The notes under the pieces were generated by a model. It was not told the DNA's origin and did not search any database. It worked only from the letters and a program-made list of their open reading frames with translations. The position numbers and the translations under genes were made by a program. 64,000 nucleotides of DNA from Styela clava (lineage: Eukaryota > Chordata > Ascidiacea > Stolidobranchia > Styelidae), in NCBI RefSeq assembly GCF_964204865.1, contig NC_135250.1:5704001-5768000 (forward strand), given 5' to 3'. The first letter of the stretch is position 1; the number at the start of each line of letters is the position of its first letter. Shown here piece by piece: positions 31,901 through 42,500 of this stretch.

Positions 31901-34079
31901 GAAGCTGTTTCTGGGGTTCGACGAAGGTCCCCTGAAACAGTTGTACAGTATACAATCTTTCATGTACCCAGCTGACTAATTTGCGAAAATAACTATATAG
32001 TCCATCACAGATACCCAAACTTCTACGTTTAAACAACTCATAAAATAGTTTATCTATGTGTGACTTCACGCAGACATATGTTTCAATGGGCCTGTCAATG
32101 ACTGCTACACCACAGATTCCAGTACATTTCATCAAAAATCCATATCGTCACAGATGTAGCAGGCAGGCTTAAGTGACTTTTATATGATAGCGCTTTCTGC
32201 TTATGGTCATCAAATATCTTAGATTGTTATGTCAAACCTTGGCATTTAAAACTGAATATTCATGTCAATTCATACTTTACTAATAAAGGAACTCAGTTTT
32301 ACGGACAAGTCGACAATAGGAAATTCGTATACCTAAAAGAATATAAAATCAAGGCGTGTTTGATATCGCTAAGTGATTCTTTTGTGGCAAAGAATATTTC
32401 ATTACTGAGCTTCGCTTAAAACTTTCATTATATGTTCTGGACAATCTCAACATAGCACTGGTATCTTTTATGCTATTTCTATGTCTATAAAACAATGGAC
32501 AAACGCTCTTATCCGCATTGGAAAAAGTTGGAAGTTTGGGATTGGCCTGTTGGGTCATTTGTCATGTTAGGTAATTATCTAATATAGTTTCTTATTTACA
32601 GTAAGAACAGAGAAGGGACTTGGGCAACGTACAACGGAAGAGGTCGAGTCATACTTGGTCTTCAAAATATGCTAACAGGAATGTGTGTAGGGGAGATCAG
32701 AAAAGGAGTTGTACCACCTCATCTCGGTTTTGGAGAACCTGGTGCAGGTAGAGTTATACAGCGGAGGTTTTGATTTCAAACATAAATCTCCCTGTTTTAA
32801 GTTTGTGAATATTGGATATAGGGTACTCCCGTAGTTTGTTAGGGTAGGCCATAATTTTATTCCGATTTTTCTTATTTTAGTTCTATTACGAGTTCGGGGA
32901 ATATCTGTGTTAGCCAAATGAAAATACCCCCTGCCCATAGGCTTTCACATCTTTACACAGCGTGATGTAAAGTATGCGAACAAAATTAGTAACACAAACT
33001 TTTGGAGCGTCGAATAAAGACCCCTGCACATTGAGTCGAGGGTAATCTGAATCTCAAGTCGAGTCCAAATTTGAGTCAATTCCTCTGTTGTGTCTCACTG
33101 GTGGTTATTCGATATTGATTCCAAGTCATTCCATTGAGTGTTCAATAAATTGTGACTCTGGTCCTACTCAAGTCGAACTCGAGTCCCCCCAAATCTGTTT
33201 TTATTCATTAAATAATTTTGTTTTTCAATCTTTTATCAAATTTGTTTCATTCAGATGGTATACCTGGTAGTGCTGTTCTGGTATATACTGTGGAACTGCA
33301 TAAAATTGAAGACTCTCTACCTAACGGAATGTTATTCATGTGGAAGGAAGGCAAATCTGAACCTGAGAATCTTTTCTCGTTGATTGATGATGATGCCAAT
33401 GGAAAAGTTTCTATTGATGAGGTACACAATGAAAACATTTTATGTAACAATAAATATCATTTTTGATTTTTGAAGTTCAGTACTTACGTAATCTAGACAC
33501 AATGCAATAGACTTAACTATGCTGACATCGCAGGTTTGAAATCTTGGGTTGAAATGCCATGCCCACCATCTCACCTGGGGGTGTAATAAGCCTGGTAATG
33601 CCGAACTGGAAAAATGTTCGTTTCACCAAAAACAGTAAATTTTACATATTAGTGGATGCTTGACATATTTGGGAGTGATGAAATGAAAATGTATTAAAAA
33701 TCTTGGTTTACCAAAAAAGCATACAATACTCGCCGACAATTGTTGGGTAACTAAAATTCCCAATCTTTTTCGATTAGATATTGGATTTCGAACTCTGGGT
33801 ATCAGTGCGCCATAGCCAGTTTTGGTTCTACACAACTTCCCTTTCTCCAGTAAAACTTATCTTTCGATATACTTCCTGCAGTTGATGTCATACATTGTTA
33901 AAGAAGTTGACGCTGGTAACGGCAAACTTCTTCCTGGTGCTGAGAAGGAAAAAACGATTGAAAATCTATTCAAGGTGATGGATAAAGATGAAGATGGTTT
34001 TCTACAAGAAAAAGAGCTGGAATTTCCGACTCCACAGTTTGAAGGCATCATAGGAGAGAAAGTTGATGATGAACTGTGA
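22951..34079 (+). CDS. FKBP9/FKBP10-like: ER FKBP-type prolyl isomerase, four PPIase domains + EF-hands (FKBP9/10-like)
   Basis: Thirteen exons: 22951-23019, 23295-23410, 23638-23783, 24356-24432, 25064-25173, 25931-26076, 26734-26844, 29782-29890, 30647-30792, 31443-31635, 32602-32747, 33255-33421, 33882-34079. All phases agree and give 577 residues, the size of vertebrate FKBP9/10. A signal peptide is encoded in exon 1. Four FKBP domains follow (about 24-136, 137-250, 259-370, 370-480), each with a 146-nt exon carrying YDTYVG..LI.GM and IPPHLAYG. The Trp at the FKBP12 active-site floor is Met or Leu in every domain. EF-hand loops lie at about 501-512 and 546-557. The C-terminus DDEL is a KDEL-type ER retention signal. 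Expected role: folding of proline-rich clients such as procollagen in the ER. FKBP9 versus FKBP10 is undecided. Confidence 0.93.
24068..24200 (-). repeat. SINE-like repeat (second family)
   Basis: On the minus strand this shows a TTCAAATCTCATGTCTGC block with a CTCACCCAAGATGTG tail, matching the plus-strand copies at 33490-33612 and 40545-40680. Intron 3 of the FKBP gene. Confidence 0.45.
24690..24905 (+). repeat. tRNA-derived SINE, diverged copy
   Basis: Shares AGAGGATTGCTGGATTCCTCACC, GGCAACTGGACGAGAGGC and GGCTTTCCTCTTTCAGGGAT with the complete copy at 30978-31292. It lies in FKBP intron 4. Confidence 0.6.
26164..26306 (+). mobile_element. MITE family C, copy 2
   Basis: Begins GGTGACCGTACATTTGAA and ends with the inverted TTCAAATGTAATGGAATCA. 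Perfect 8-bp duplications GAAAATTG flank it at 26156-26163 and 26307-26314. It is inverted relative to the 8100-8302 copy. FKBP intron 6. Confidence 0.85.
26938..27647. mobile_element. hAT non-autonomous element (710 bp)
   Basis: Ends CAGTGCTTTTCAACC and GGTTGGGAACTACGG are imperfect inverted repeats of the hAT type. Perfect 8-bp duplications CCCTATAC flank it at 26930-26937 and 27648-27655. The interior carries no transposase. It interrupts an older repeat (GAACAAGGCCCTATAC...AACCAGCAATTGATATC). Confidence 0.9.
27656..27944 (+). repeat. Tandemly repeated SINE-like sequence
   Basis: Two diverged units, each with an ACTGATATCTGATGA block, an AGCTA.TTTTTAGCCTA block and a TTTGAACCCTATATG-like box, occur before the Harbinger-like element. 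A further related piece lies at 29640-29750. It is probably a SINE family related to those at 33490 and 40545. Confidence 0.45.
27945..29633 (+). mobile_element. PIF/Harbinger-like element, degraded
   Basis: About 1.7 kb bounded by long imperfect inverted repeats: AGGTGTGTTTATACC..GCGACGC at the left, and the reverse complement of GCGTCGCGCC..GAATGCCCCC at the right. Inner arms also match (GGTTGCTTAGAAACATAGACAC against its complement near 29390-29415). A transposase N-terminal remnant is present (see 28123-28243). Target duplication is uncertain. FKBP intron 7. Confidence 0.6.
28123..28243 (+). pseudogene. Harbinger transposase N-terminal remnant
   Basis: One frame encodes [17 protein letters not shown] followed by LKRRNKFG and a GTAAGT-like donor at 28241. 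The RWVHPI-x-x-RR pattern is typical of the N-terminus of PIF/Harbinger (HARBI1-type) nucleases. The only nearby ATG (28124) is in another frame, separated by an 11-A run, so the remnant is frameshifted. No DDE catalytic core was found within the element. Confidence 0.5.
30310..30560 (+). repeat. tRNA-derived SINE, diverged copy
   Basis: Shares the GTTGCTGGACTC..GTAGG(T)AGGGTGGTCC block and the CATGGACTGGTAAAC..CCTGGTTTGCCTCATCATTAG tail with the full-length copy 400 bp downstream. FKBP intron 8. Confidence 0.55.
30978..31292 (+). repeat. tRNA-derived SINE, near full length
   Basis: About 315 bp. The head resembles a tRNA: an A-box-like TGTGGTGCATTGTGCCAAGC region and a B-box GGTTCGGATCC at 31054-31064 (10 of 11 to the tRNA consensus). 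The unrelated body has AGAGGATTGCTGGACTCCTC, and the tail has CTAACTAATCCCATAACCG and GATTAAGCCGTCTCATTGGC. Parts of the same unit occur at about ten other sites. It is a Pol III-type SINE, not a functional tRNA. FKBP intron 9. Confidence 0.7.
31700..31990 (+). repeat. tRNA-derived SINE, second copy
   Basis: Same head as the copy at 30978, with CTAATTACCCGGCATGGGTTCGCAGG and GGATTGCTGGACTCCTCACC. The 3' part differs (ACCTGGGTTTGATCGAACCCC inverted pair at 31878-31898). FKBP intron 10. Confidence 0.6.
32822..33011 (-). mobile_element. hAT-like MITE
   Basis: Ends GGTACTCC and GGAGCGTC. Flanking octamers GGATATAG and GAATAAAG match at 6 of 8. It begins 75 bp after FKBP exon 11. Confidence 0.75.
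33490..33612 (+). repeat. SINE-like repeat (second family)
   Basis: GCAGGTTTGAAATCTTGGG resembles a tRNA B-box, followed by CCACCATCTCACCTGGGGGTGTAATAAG and GGTAATGCCGAACTGG. Related copies lie at 40545-40680 and around 47548-47885. FKBP intron 12. Confidence 0.55.
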
Positions 34080-34598
34080 CTTCTCAATATTTCTTCAATA
34101 GGAAATTTTTTATTTTTTTGAAGATAAAAATTCCACTGCCAACTATCAATCAAAACTATGAAATTTAATACATTTTCTGTAAAGGTGCTAGTGGGTATTA
34201 CTATATAATCAAATACACAATTATAACAAGTGTAGGCATTTTTTAAATGATCAGTGTTGTTTAGTCGTAATTGGAATTTAGAGTTAAATTTCGTTGATGT
34301 CACTGCAAAAATCATTGAAAGTTGAAGTTATTCTTAAGTTGAAACTTTTTTAAAATTTTTTGGGGTTTGGTATAACACTATCTGTTAGTTTATTGTTGCC
34401 ATATACTGATTTCACCTTAATCACTGCTCTGTTTATATTGTTTCAATATCAGCATATTGCCTATTAGGATCCATTCCAAATATTCTTTATCATGTTATAA
34501 TTGTAGAACAAGTATGAAATTTTCATTTACGTATTGCAGTTTGCACAACTGAAGTCTTATTTGTAAGCAGTATTAACTTTTTTACTTTCGAATGTGCC

Positions 34599-34604
34599 AA
34601 TAAA
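34599..34604 (+). promoter_or_regulatory. Candidate poly(A) signal of FKBP gene
   Basis: AATAAA 520 bp after the stop codon, followed by a T-rich stretch. Confidence 0.45.
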
Positions 34605-35867
34605 TTCATCAATTTTGCAAACTTTTGATATTAATTTTGAGCTATCTTTGGGGTTATGAAGACCGATTACAGATTGCGATAGACGGTCCCTATCCATCAT
34701 CCCCAACAGGTAAAAATAGAAATCTTATTCTATGAATTATCATATTTATAATGGGAAAACAAGTTCTCGACGTCTGATTTTTACATACATTTGTGTAATA
34801 CGATGTTAACACTACTATTCATGTAGAAAAGTATGGTTTGTACCCAGAAATCTCAGTAAAATAGGGCGCTTTGCACGAGAGTTATATTTTCTGTAGCTTT
34901 TGTTCCAAATGACCGGAGTTCTGTTGTATCAAAATCAGGTTAGGCATTATCGCATTGAGTTTCATAATTTATATTCTACGTCACAGGGTGAGATTGCACA
35001 TACCATTATTCTCACCTGATTCGAAATCATGGCGAATTTCCGCCGTATGTGATTGTTGCATTGTAAGTATTACCGTATTTTGTGCCACGGCTGAGTTAAA
35101 TCCCTATCTATCGTAAACTTGTCGCCAGACACCGTACGCTCTGTTTCGCGTAGTTTTATTTAGTAATTCTTATCTGCGTGGAAGGGATTTAACAGCAGGT
35201 AGTCGTCAATGTGATTTATGTCAACATTTTAATGTCTTGAGCTAACAAATGGCGCAAGAATTACGCATACTATCCATGTCACGCCGTGTAAATTTAAATC
35301 GGACATCGACCACTCACAGATCACCACGCATCGAGGAATAAATTAAACAAACACTATCACGTGCTTGGTCTCGCATGAATAGTGAGGAAGCGTGTTTCGC
35401 GTGATAGGGATTTTCAATTCATATTGCCAGATATTACTGTATTACATAAGTATAAAATGATAGAATATACATTTTATTAGTTATTCACGACCATGTCATG
35501 AGCAGTAAACAAGTTTTAGGCCTGTATTTTATTTAACGTAATAGCTGGTCCCTGGTGAAATCATGGAATAAGTTGGAGAAACCCAACGACCAACAGCTAA
35601 ATTCTACTACCGGTACTGCACTACTGAAATAAGAAAACTTTCGATTTTTGTTGAGCTACTGCTTTGGAATGAATTCACGGTTTAGGCTATGTACAACGCG
35701 ATGGCATTATTTGGCCCATTTCTGTTAATCGATATTAGGGTAGATACTGAGATAGAGGTTCTAAAGAAGAGATGTTGGGATGTAAATTTTAAGTTCATTA
35801 ATTTTGAATTTACCGTTTTGAATTACAGAATTAGATTACGGTAGTTGATCAATCGGTTGACAGGTTT

Positions 35868-36012
35868 AGGATAGGATTTAACTATTTATCCCGGGGATAG
35901 GAAAGCCGATAAGAAGGCTGGCGAACTCTTGTCCGGTTACCATTCCGGCATTCCACGTTGGGTATGCAGGTATGGGATTAGTTAGTTATTTGTTTTCGGA
36001 AGCATGGACTTG
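35868..36012 (-). repeat. SINE 3' half, inverted
   Basis: On the minus strand it reads AACTAATCCCATACC, GGTAACCGGACAAGAG and a TATCCCGGG tail, as in the full copy at 30978-31292. Confidence 0.6.
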
Positions 36013-36589
36013 GAGCAATGGCATCTAGAACTTTAGAAGCAAGTGGAAACCCTGGCCTGCTAGCTGATTACCAAATTCTTTTCATTCCAGTAATAGAGTC
36101 TGAGAGCGTTGGTATGCATAGTCGTTTGATATCATTACATGAGCAGATGAAAGTGGGTACCACAGTGTTCATTTCAGCATTTATGCACCGTACTGGTAGG
36201 GGTATGATTTCTCAATTTTGCACTGGATCTGCCAATTAGAATTGATATTTATTTCCAAATCTCGCTCTTTTCTGCTTGGCTATTGTAATTCTGTAGTATA
36301 AGCAGAATTTGCTGCTCTGAAATGTACAAGAAATGATATATATAATTCTGTAATTCGCGATTTGAGAGTTTTTTAAATATTGAAATCATTCGGATAATTT
36401 TGTTAACCCCAATTCCCGAATTCAAAATTAAAACTGTAATTCTGTAATTGAATTATGTGAGCTATAGTAAAACTTTAGGGCTTCAACTATCAGATATTAT
36501 TAATTTATTTACTGATTTTCTTTTTTATTTTGAAGTAATATTTAATAATATTTAGTAATTCCACATGAGTCAATAACCCAGGATTAAAA

Positions 36590-39500
36590 ATGGTTGTCAT
36601 TAAATTTGGATTAGTATTTCTTTTAATTTTGTTCTCTGGATTCGGCTTGAACATGGCCGAGGATGATGATGAGGCAGAAGTAGTTGTTGAAGAAGCAGTT
36701 GAAGAACCAGAATCCACAGTAAGATTCTTCATATTGTAGAATTTTAAGGGGTATTTCCTCAACCTTTGACCTCCAGAAATTCTTCCTATAGTAACTAGAC
36801 TGCAATTTGCCCTTTTTATTGTTTTATTGTAATCCAAATTGTTATTTTTTATAATCTATAAATGCTTTGAATCTATGGACTGATGGATAATAATCGTAAC
36901 AGCATTTTACAGCACCATCATATTAAAAGAATTCTTTATTTTGTTCTGTATATTATTCGTTAATACGAACTATTTTTGTTCCAGATAACAAAATATGAGA
37001 AACCGGTTCCCAAAGGCCACGTCAACTTTGCAGAACCTTTCGATAAAGCAGATTCTATTAATGGGTATGATAAATGCAGTAATTTCAATTTGAATATTTA
37101 TTGAATGGTTGTTAATTAATTTTTATCTTGATTTTCATCCGTACTTAGCATAAGAAACATCGTAATTGTAATGCTAAATTAATTGCAATGGGTTGTGGAG
37201 GTCCCATCTTACTGTTATATAATCACAGTCTGGTTACAACTTCACTCTTATATGAGCCGAGTGCAAAGAACGCCTTGTTGTTGCTGCTGACTACGAAGCA
37301 GGGGTTGGCAATTACCAGTAGTGGAAGTTTGAATTAGGGCATATAAAATTGGTAACATAATATTCAACTCATGAAATACTTCTGTACTTATTGGCCATGC
37401 ATGTATCATTGCGAATTCACGACACTGAACGTCATTTGGCAAAGGGAAGCAAGGGACATACAATACTGGAATTCAATGAATGGTGTTCTGCCATTAACAA
37501 CCTTCGTATAGTTGTGTATTGAACCTTTGACCCGATGTTCAACTGTTACCAAGGGATTCCCACACCTAGACTTGTAACCAGATGAGAGGCACCTTTTCTT
37601 GCCTCCAGTTTTAGTATAAAAAATCTTATTCTAAATACTGGTTATTTATTGCCATTATGATATAACAAATAATTACTTTTAGTTTGTTTTTATGGCTTTT
37701 CATTTTCGTGCTTTGCTTGAGCTTCCAACAAAATTTGAATTTTTTTGTAATGCATATAATATTATTTTAATTTTTATTGTGTTTTAGTTGGAAAATTTCT
37801 GAAGCAAAAAAAGATGGTGTTGATGAAGAAATATCAAAATATAATGGTCGTTGGGAAGTTGTTCAACCCATTACACCACTGTTAGATGGCGATTTGGGAT
37901 TAGTTTTGAAAGATAAAGCGAGGTTAGTATTTTGGTACTCTTGTAATAAGTGTACCAGGTTCGGGGACTGTTTGTGTTATCCAATTGAATATACCCCCTG
38001 CCCGTAGGCTTCCGTCCCTTTACATAACTTGATGTAAAGTAGGCGAACATAACTAGTTACTTCTATATTGGTAAGCATACTTCTGGAGCGCCATTATTTT
38101 TAGTGGCATTTCATTTGCAATGTCATTTTTGCATTCCTGTATATTTTTAAATTTTGAAGAGGAGTTACTGTTCCTGTCTCAATTCAATTTGAAACCCATC
38201 CGTTTTTAAACAGTTCGCAGTTGACATCTGACTTATGATATGGTTATTCTAATGCAATATCCTGAAATGACTCATTTGTCAGTCTATCTGTAACCGGTTT
38301 GGATCTAAACTGTATACATCAGCATTGTTTGTATATACGTTTGTGTTTGCTGTAATTACTGTTGGAATGCATCATTGTTCAGTATTGTATACAACACTTA
38401 TTCGGGCTTTTCCCTCTGTACAAGGCCATGTAGGCATCCACTGATATTCAATGACATTTTTTTGAAAGTCTGAGATCTTTCTTGTTCCTTATTGTTTACT
38501 CAATTTATTATGCTGTTGTATAAAACAATAAAATATATATTAATAGGTGCTCCAAAAGTATATAAACCAATATGGAAGTAACTACTACTGATGTAAGTAA
38601 CCTACTTTACATCAAGTTGTGTAAAGGGACTGAAACCTATGGGCTGGGGTTATATTCACTCGACTAACACAGACAGTCCCCGACTCGTAATAGAACTAAA
38701 ATAGGAAAAATCAGTATCAAATTATGGCCTATCCCTAACTTGGTACACATACTACGTGAGTACCTTTTAATTTTTGTGATGCAACAGATCTTTATAAATT
38801 ATAAATATAATATGTCTTTATTTTAGACATCATGCAATTTCTGTCGACCTGTCAAAGCCATATGAATTTGATGGAGAACCATTTGTCATGCAGTATGAAG
38901 TCAATTTCCAAAATGGAATCGAATGTGGTGGTGGCTATGTAAAACTCCTTTCAAAAACTGAAGATGTTACCTTAGTAAGTTTTTATCAATAAAACGTCAA
39001 TTCTCTTTTCTATCAATATCGTAAAAGCATTTTCAACAAACCAACTATTTTACATTTTCAGAAAACTTTCAACGATAAAACACCGTACACAATTATGTTT
39101 GGGCCAGACAAATGCGGGGAAGATTATAAGGTAAATTTTCTTGTTGACGTAGTTCTGTTTTAAATTGAATATGGATTTGAATTCTAGATGTCTGTACAGA
39201 GAAATCGAACATTTTGGCAAAATGTGGAGTCGTGTAAAAATCACACTTTATTCCAAGCCATTCAACAATGGCATAGATTTTAGAGTTGGACTCTAGTCTT
39301 GAACTCCAAGAAAAGCAAATTTGTTTGAATAGAACTCTTAGTCAAATTGATGGTTTCAAAATCACAGGAGTCATAATTTTTGATTCTTTAGAATAGTGAT
39401 GTGGAATTTCAGGTGTTGATAATTTAAGGAAAAATGTGCATACACAAAAGATTTTGGTAGCAAAATGAATATTTTCGAATTTCTGTCCATCCCATCCAAA

Positions 39501-42500
39501 TGTCTGTATCTTAATGTCTGTCTAAGTCAAATTTTGTAGCCAGAGTTGGTTTTAAAATGGTCAGGTGTAAATTATCCTCAACTGCACTGGGTAATTCACC
39601 AACATTCTACTTTGCCTATGTTGAAATCGTTAAAGAAAAAGTCAATTTCTGTTTCAGCTTCATTTCATCTTCCGCCACAAAAATCCAAAAACAGGAGAAT
39701 ATGAAGAGAAACATGCAAAGAAGACGACAGCAGATCTAAAGTCAGCTTACACAGATAAGGCTTTCCATCTTTACACCCTGGTCGTCAACCCAGATAATAC
39801 TTTCAAAATGTATTTGGATCAAAAGGAAATCAACAGTGGAAGCTTACTGGAAGACATGACGTATGTATTCTTGTATTTTAACTATCTTAATAAAATCCAA
39901 GAGAGCAATGCCAAAAATATGGGAACAAGAAGTACATACCGTATCGTACATCGGTATCGCTAGGGCTTTAGCTAACTGTGAGTTTTCTGAAAAGATTGCC
40001 AAACAGGCCTGATGAAATAAATTGATATTATATGCTATAGAAAGCAGCAAAATTTGTTTAAAACAAATTGAGAATAAAAGACATTGCCTTCTCTTAAATC
40101 TTTAACTACTGAAAACTTGAAATAGGTTGATTTGGTAGTCACGAAAAAGGGATTTTTCACGAGAACAACATTGTCCCAAAAAGGTTGACTCACCTTTCTG
40201 AACAAGCTGTCAAAATAGCTTGCCTACACTGAATTTGTTTTTTCACAGAGTCAAGAGTTCTAATCAAAATTCCTAAAAGCACGAGTTGGTTGTAAATTGT
40301 TCCCAACCCCACTCCCTGTTTATTTATCTACATTTTTACAATTTTGTCATTTCAGGCCTGCAGTGAATCCACCTAAAGAAATTGAAGATAAAGATGATAA
40401 GAAACCTGAAGAATGGGATGAAAGGGAAAGAATTCCTGATCCTGAAGCAACGAAACCCGATGACTGGTTTGTATTTATTTTTTTATATTTTGCTTCGATT
40501 TCCAATGTAGTATATCATACTGAATAAAATATGATATGCAGACGGCAGCGCTTTAGCATGGCGATCGAAGCGTCCTCATCATGGATTACTAATCTCAGGG
40601 TTTAAAATCTTATGTTCCCCACATCACTCAGGGTGTTTTCATTTTGGTAGGCAATGCCGAACCAGAACTATTCCTTTCAAATAAATAGTAGATCCTTAGA
40701 TATTGTTAGATATCAATAGCTGCTTGTACAGTGCCTTGTTCATACCGGAGGTCATTTTATTTATTATTTCATTAGGTTCTGGTATGTTCACAGTTGTAAT
40801 GGTTTCGAAATCCGCTAAAGGGATTAATGCAGGGTTTCGGAAATCTCAATATCTAACGATACTGCAACTTTTTGGAAAGAGATCGGACATAGATCACATT
40901 TTTTAAACAAAGATATTCAGATTTGCCAAAAAGTTAACAACAATTTTTCACTTGGTTTCCTATATTATCTATTATCAGGAGTTAAGAGTCGGTTTTGACT
41001 TTACAATTTAATACAATATCGTTTTTTTTTATCAAAGACAATAGTCAAAATAAATTATTTCAAAATCAAGAGTATACTGAATTAAATACAGTTAATTTTA
41101 GGAGTATTTGATTTGTTTTGGACATTCCTGTTTTTTTTTTAGCAAACTCCAACTACAATTTGAATTTCAAGTTTTATTCAAACTAAATTGTTTGAATATA
41201 CCAGTTTCTGTATATTACGTGTTGCGTGGTATACAGATCCCCATCCCACATTATATCAGAAATCTATCAATGCAAATGAGTTTCCTGTTACAGGAAATTT
41301 ATTTCCTTCATAGGATATCTGTAAATATCAAATACTGCTTTATGCTGATTTATTAGCAACACATTGTCATTTTGAGATAATAAGAATAAATATCTCGAGC
41401 ACTTTTGGATATTTCGTAAGCTACTAACTTTGCGTCTAGTCGGAATAAGAATATTCTTTTAGAAGAAAACTAAAAAAAAATTAAATTTCGATATGAAATA
41501 TTTATATTTCGAAATATTGTGAAATATTTTCTCATTTAAATTTTTCAATTTAATTTTTTTGATCTGATTATTTAGGAATGAAGATGCACCAGCTCAAATT
41601 CCTGATCCAGACGCAGAAATGCCTGAAGGATGGTTGGAAAACGAACCACAATACGCAGATGATCCTGACGCTGTTAAACCTGAAGATTGGGATAACGAAA
41701 TGGACGGAGAATGGGAAGCACCTAAGGTATGGAGCACGAGCTGGAAATAACCTTCATTCAAACATTGGATTTTGAACAGCTGAACTTCTTGTAGGGTTTT
41801 TCCAGCTTTTTTGCCATCAAATCATGCATTTCAAAAAGTAACGGTTTAGCTATTCCCATACCTGACATGTATTAGTAATGTGTCGGGGGTGGGTGGTTAA
41901 TTTGCCATATGATTTAACCGTCTAAGTGGCATTCTTCACTCTTGAAAATTTTTAAAAATTATTTTCTTCCTTGACATAATGTAAATATTAAATTCAAGCA
42001 AAAAAAATATATTTCATTAAACTTTGTCAAAAATCTGCGATGATTCGGAATTTATTTTTGTATTAATGGTTTTTGACTTGTTATACATAACTTATAGCTC
42101 AGTAAAATGCTTTGATAAGAGGGGACACACGAAAACATCATATGAAAAATCAAAATCACACTAAATTCTTTAAATTCCTATTTTTAGTCTTGGTGATATC
42201 GATTCCTTTTAACAATATTATTTATTTCCGGAAAAAGGGCATTTTTTTTTCAATTCATTACATAACATAACACGGTTTACATAAATTATCTCAAGAGTGC
42301 CAGTGTAATAAGAAAATAGAATTTGATTAACTAATTCACTTTCACTTTACGGCTTGTTCTCTGAACTGTAGAACACTTTGTACTGTAATTTGATAAAAAA
42401 ATTGGCACTTTATTTGTTACCCAAAGGTAGATTGTTTCATTATGGTGCAGACTATATGCGGTCTATTTCTATACCAGAGAGCAGTGCCTAAATATATAGA

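Larger units (their letters stand above)
34080..36589. other. Intergenic between FKBP and calnexin genes
   Basis: Contains the FKBP 3' untranslated region, an inverted SINE at 35868-36012 and the unidentified calnexin promoter. No CCAAT-N9-CCACG unfolded-protein-response element was noticed. No gene is seen. Confidence 0.6.

Noticed and set aside
33857-34315. 152-codon open frame on the minus strand
   Set aside because: Antisense to the last FKBP exon, whose EF-hand, ER-retention end and splice site are clear; the reverse frame is a shadow.
36505-36837. 110-codon minus-strand open frame rich in Ser/Thr
   Set aside because: Antisense to calnexin exon 1; the acidic GAT/GAA codons read as Ser/Thr-rich in reverse.
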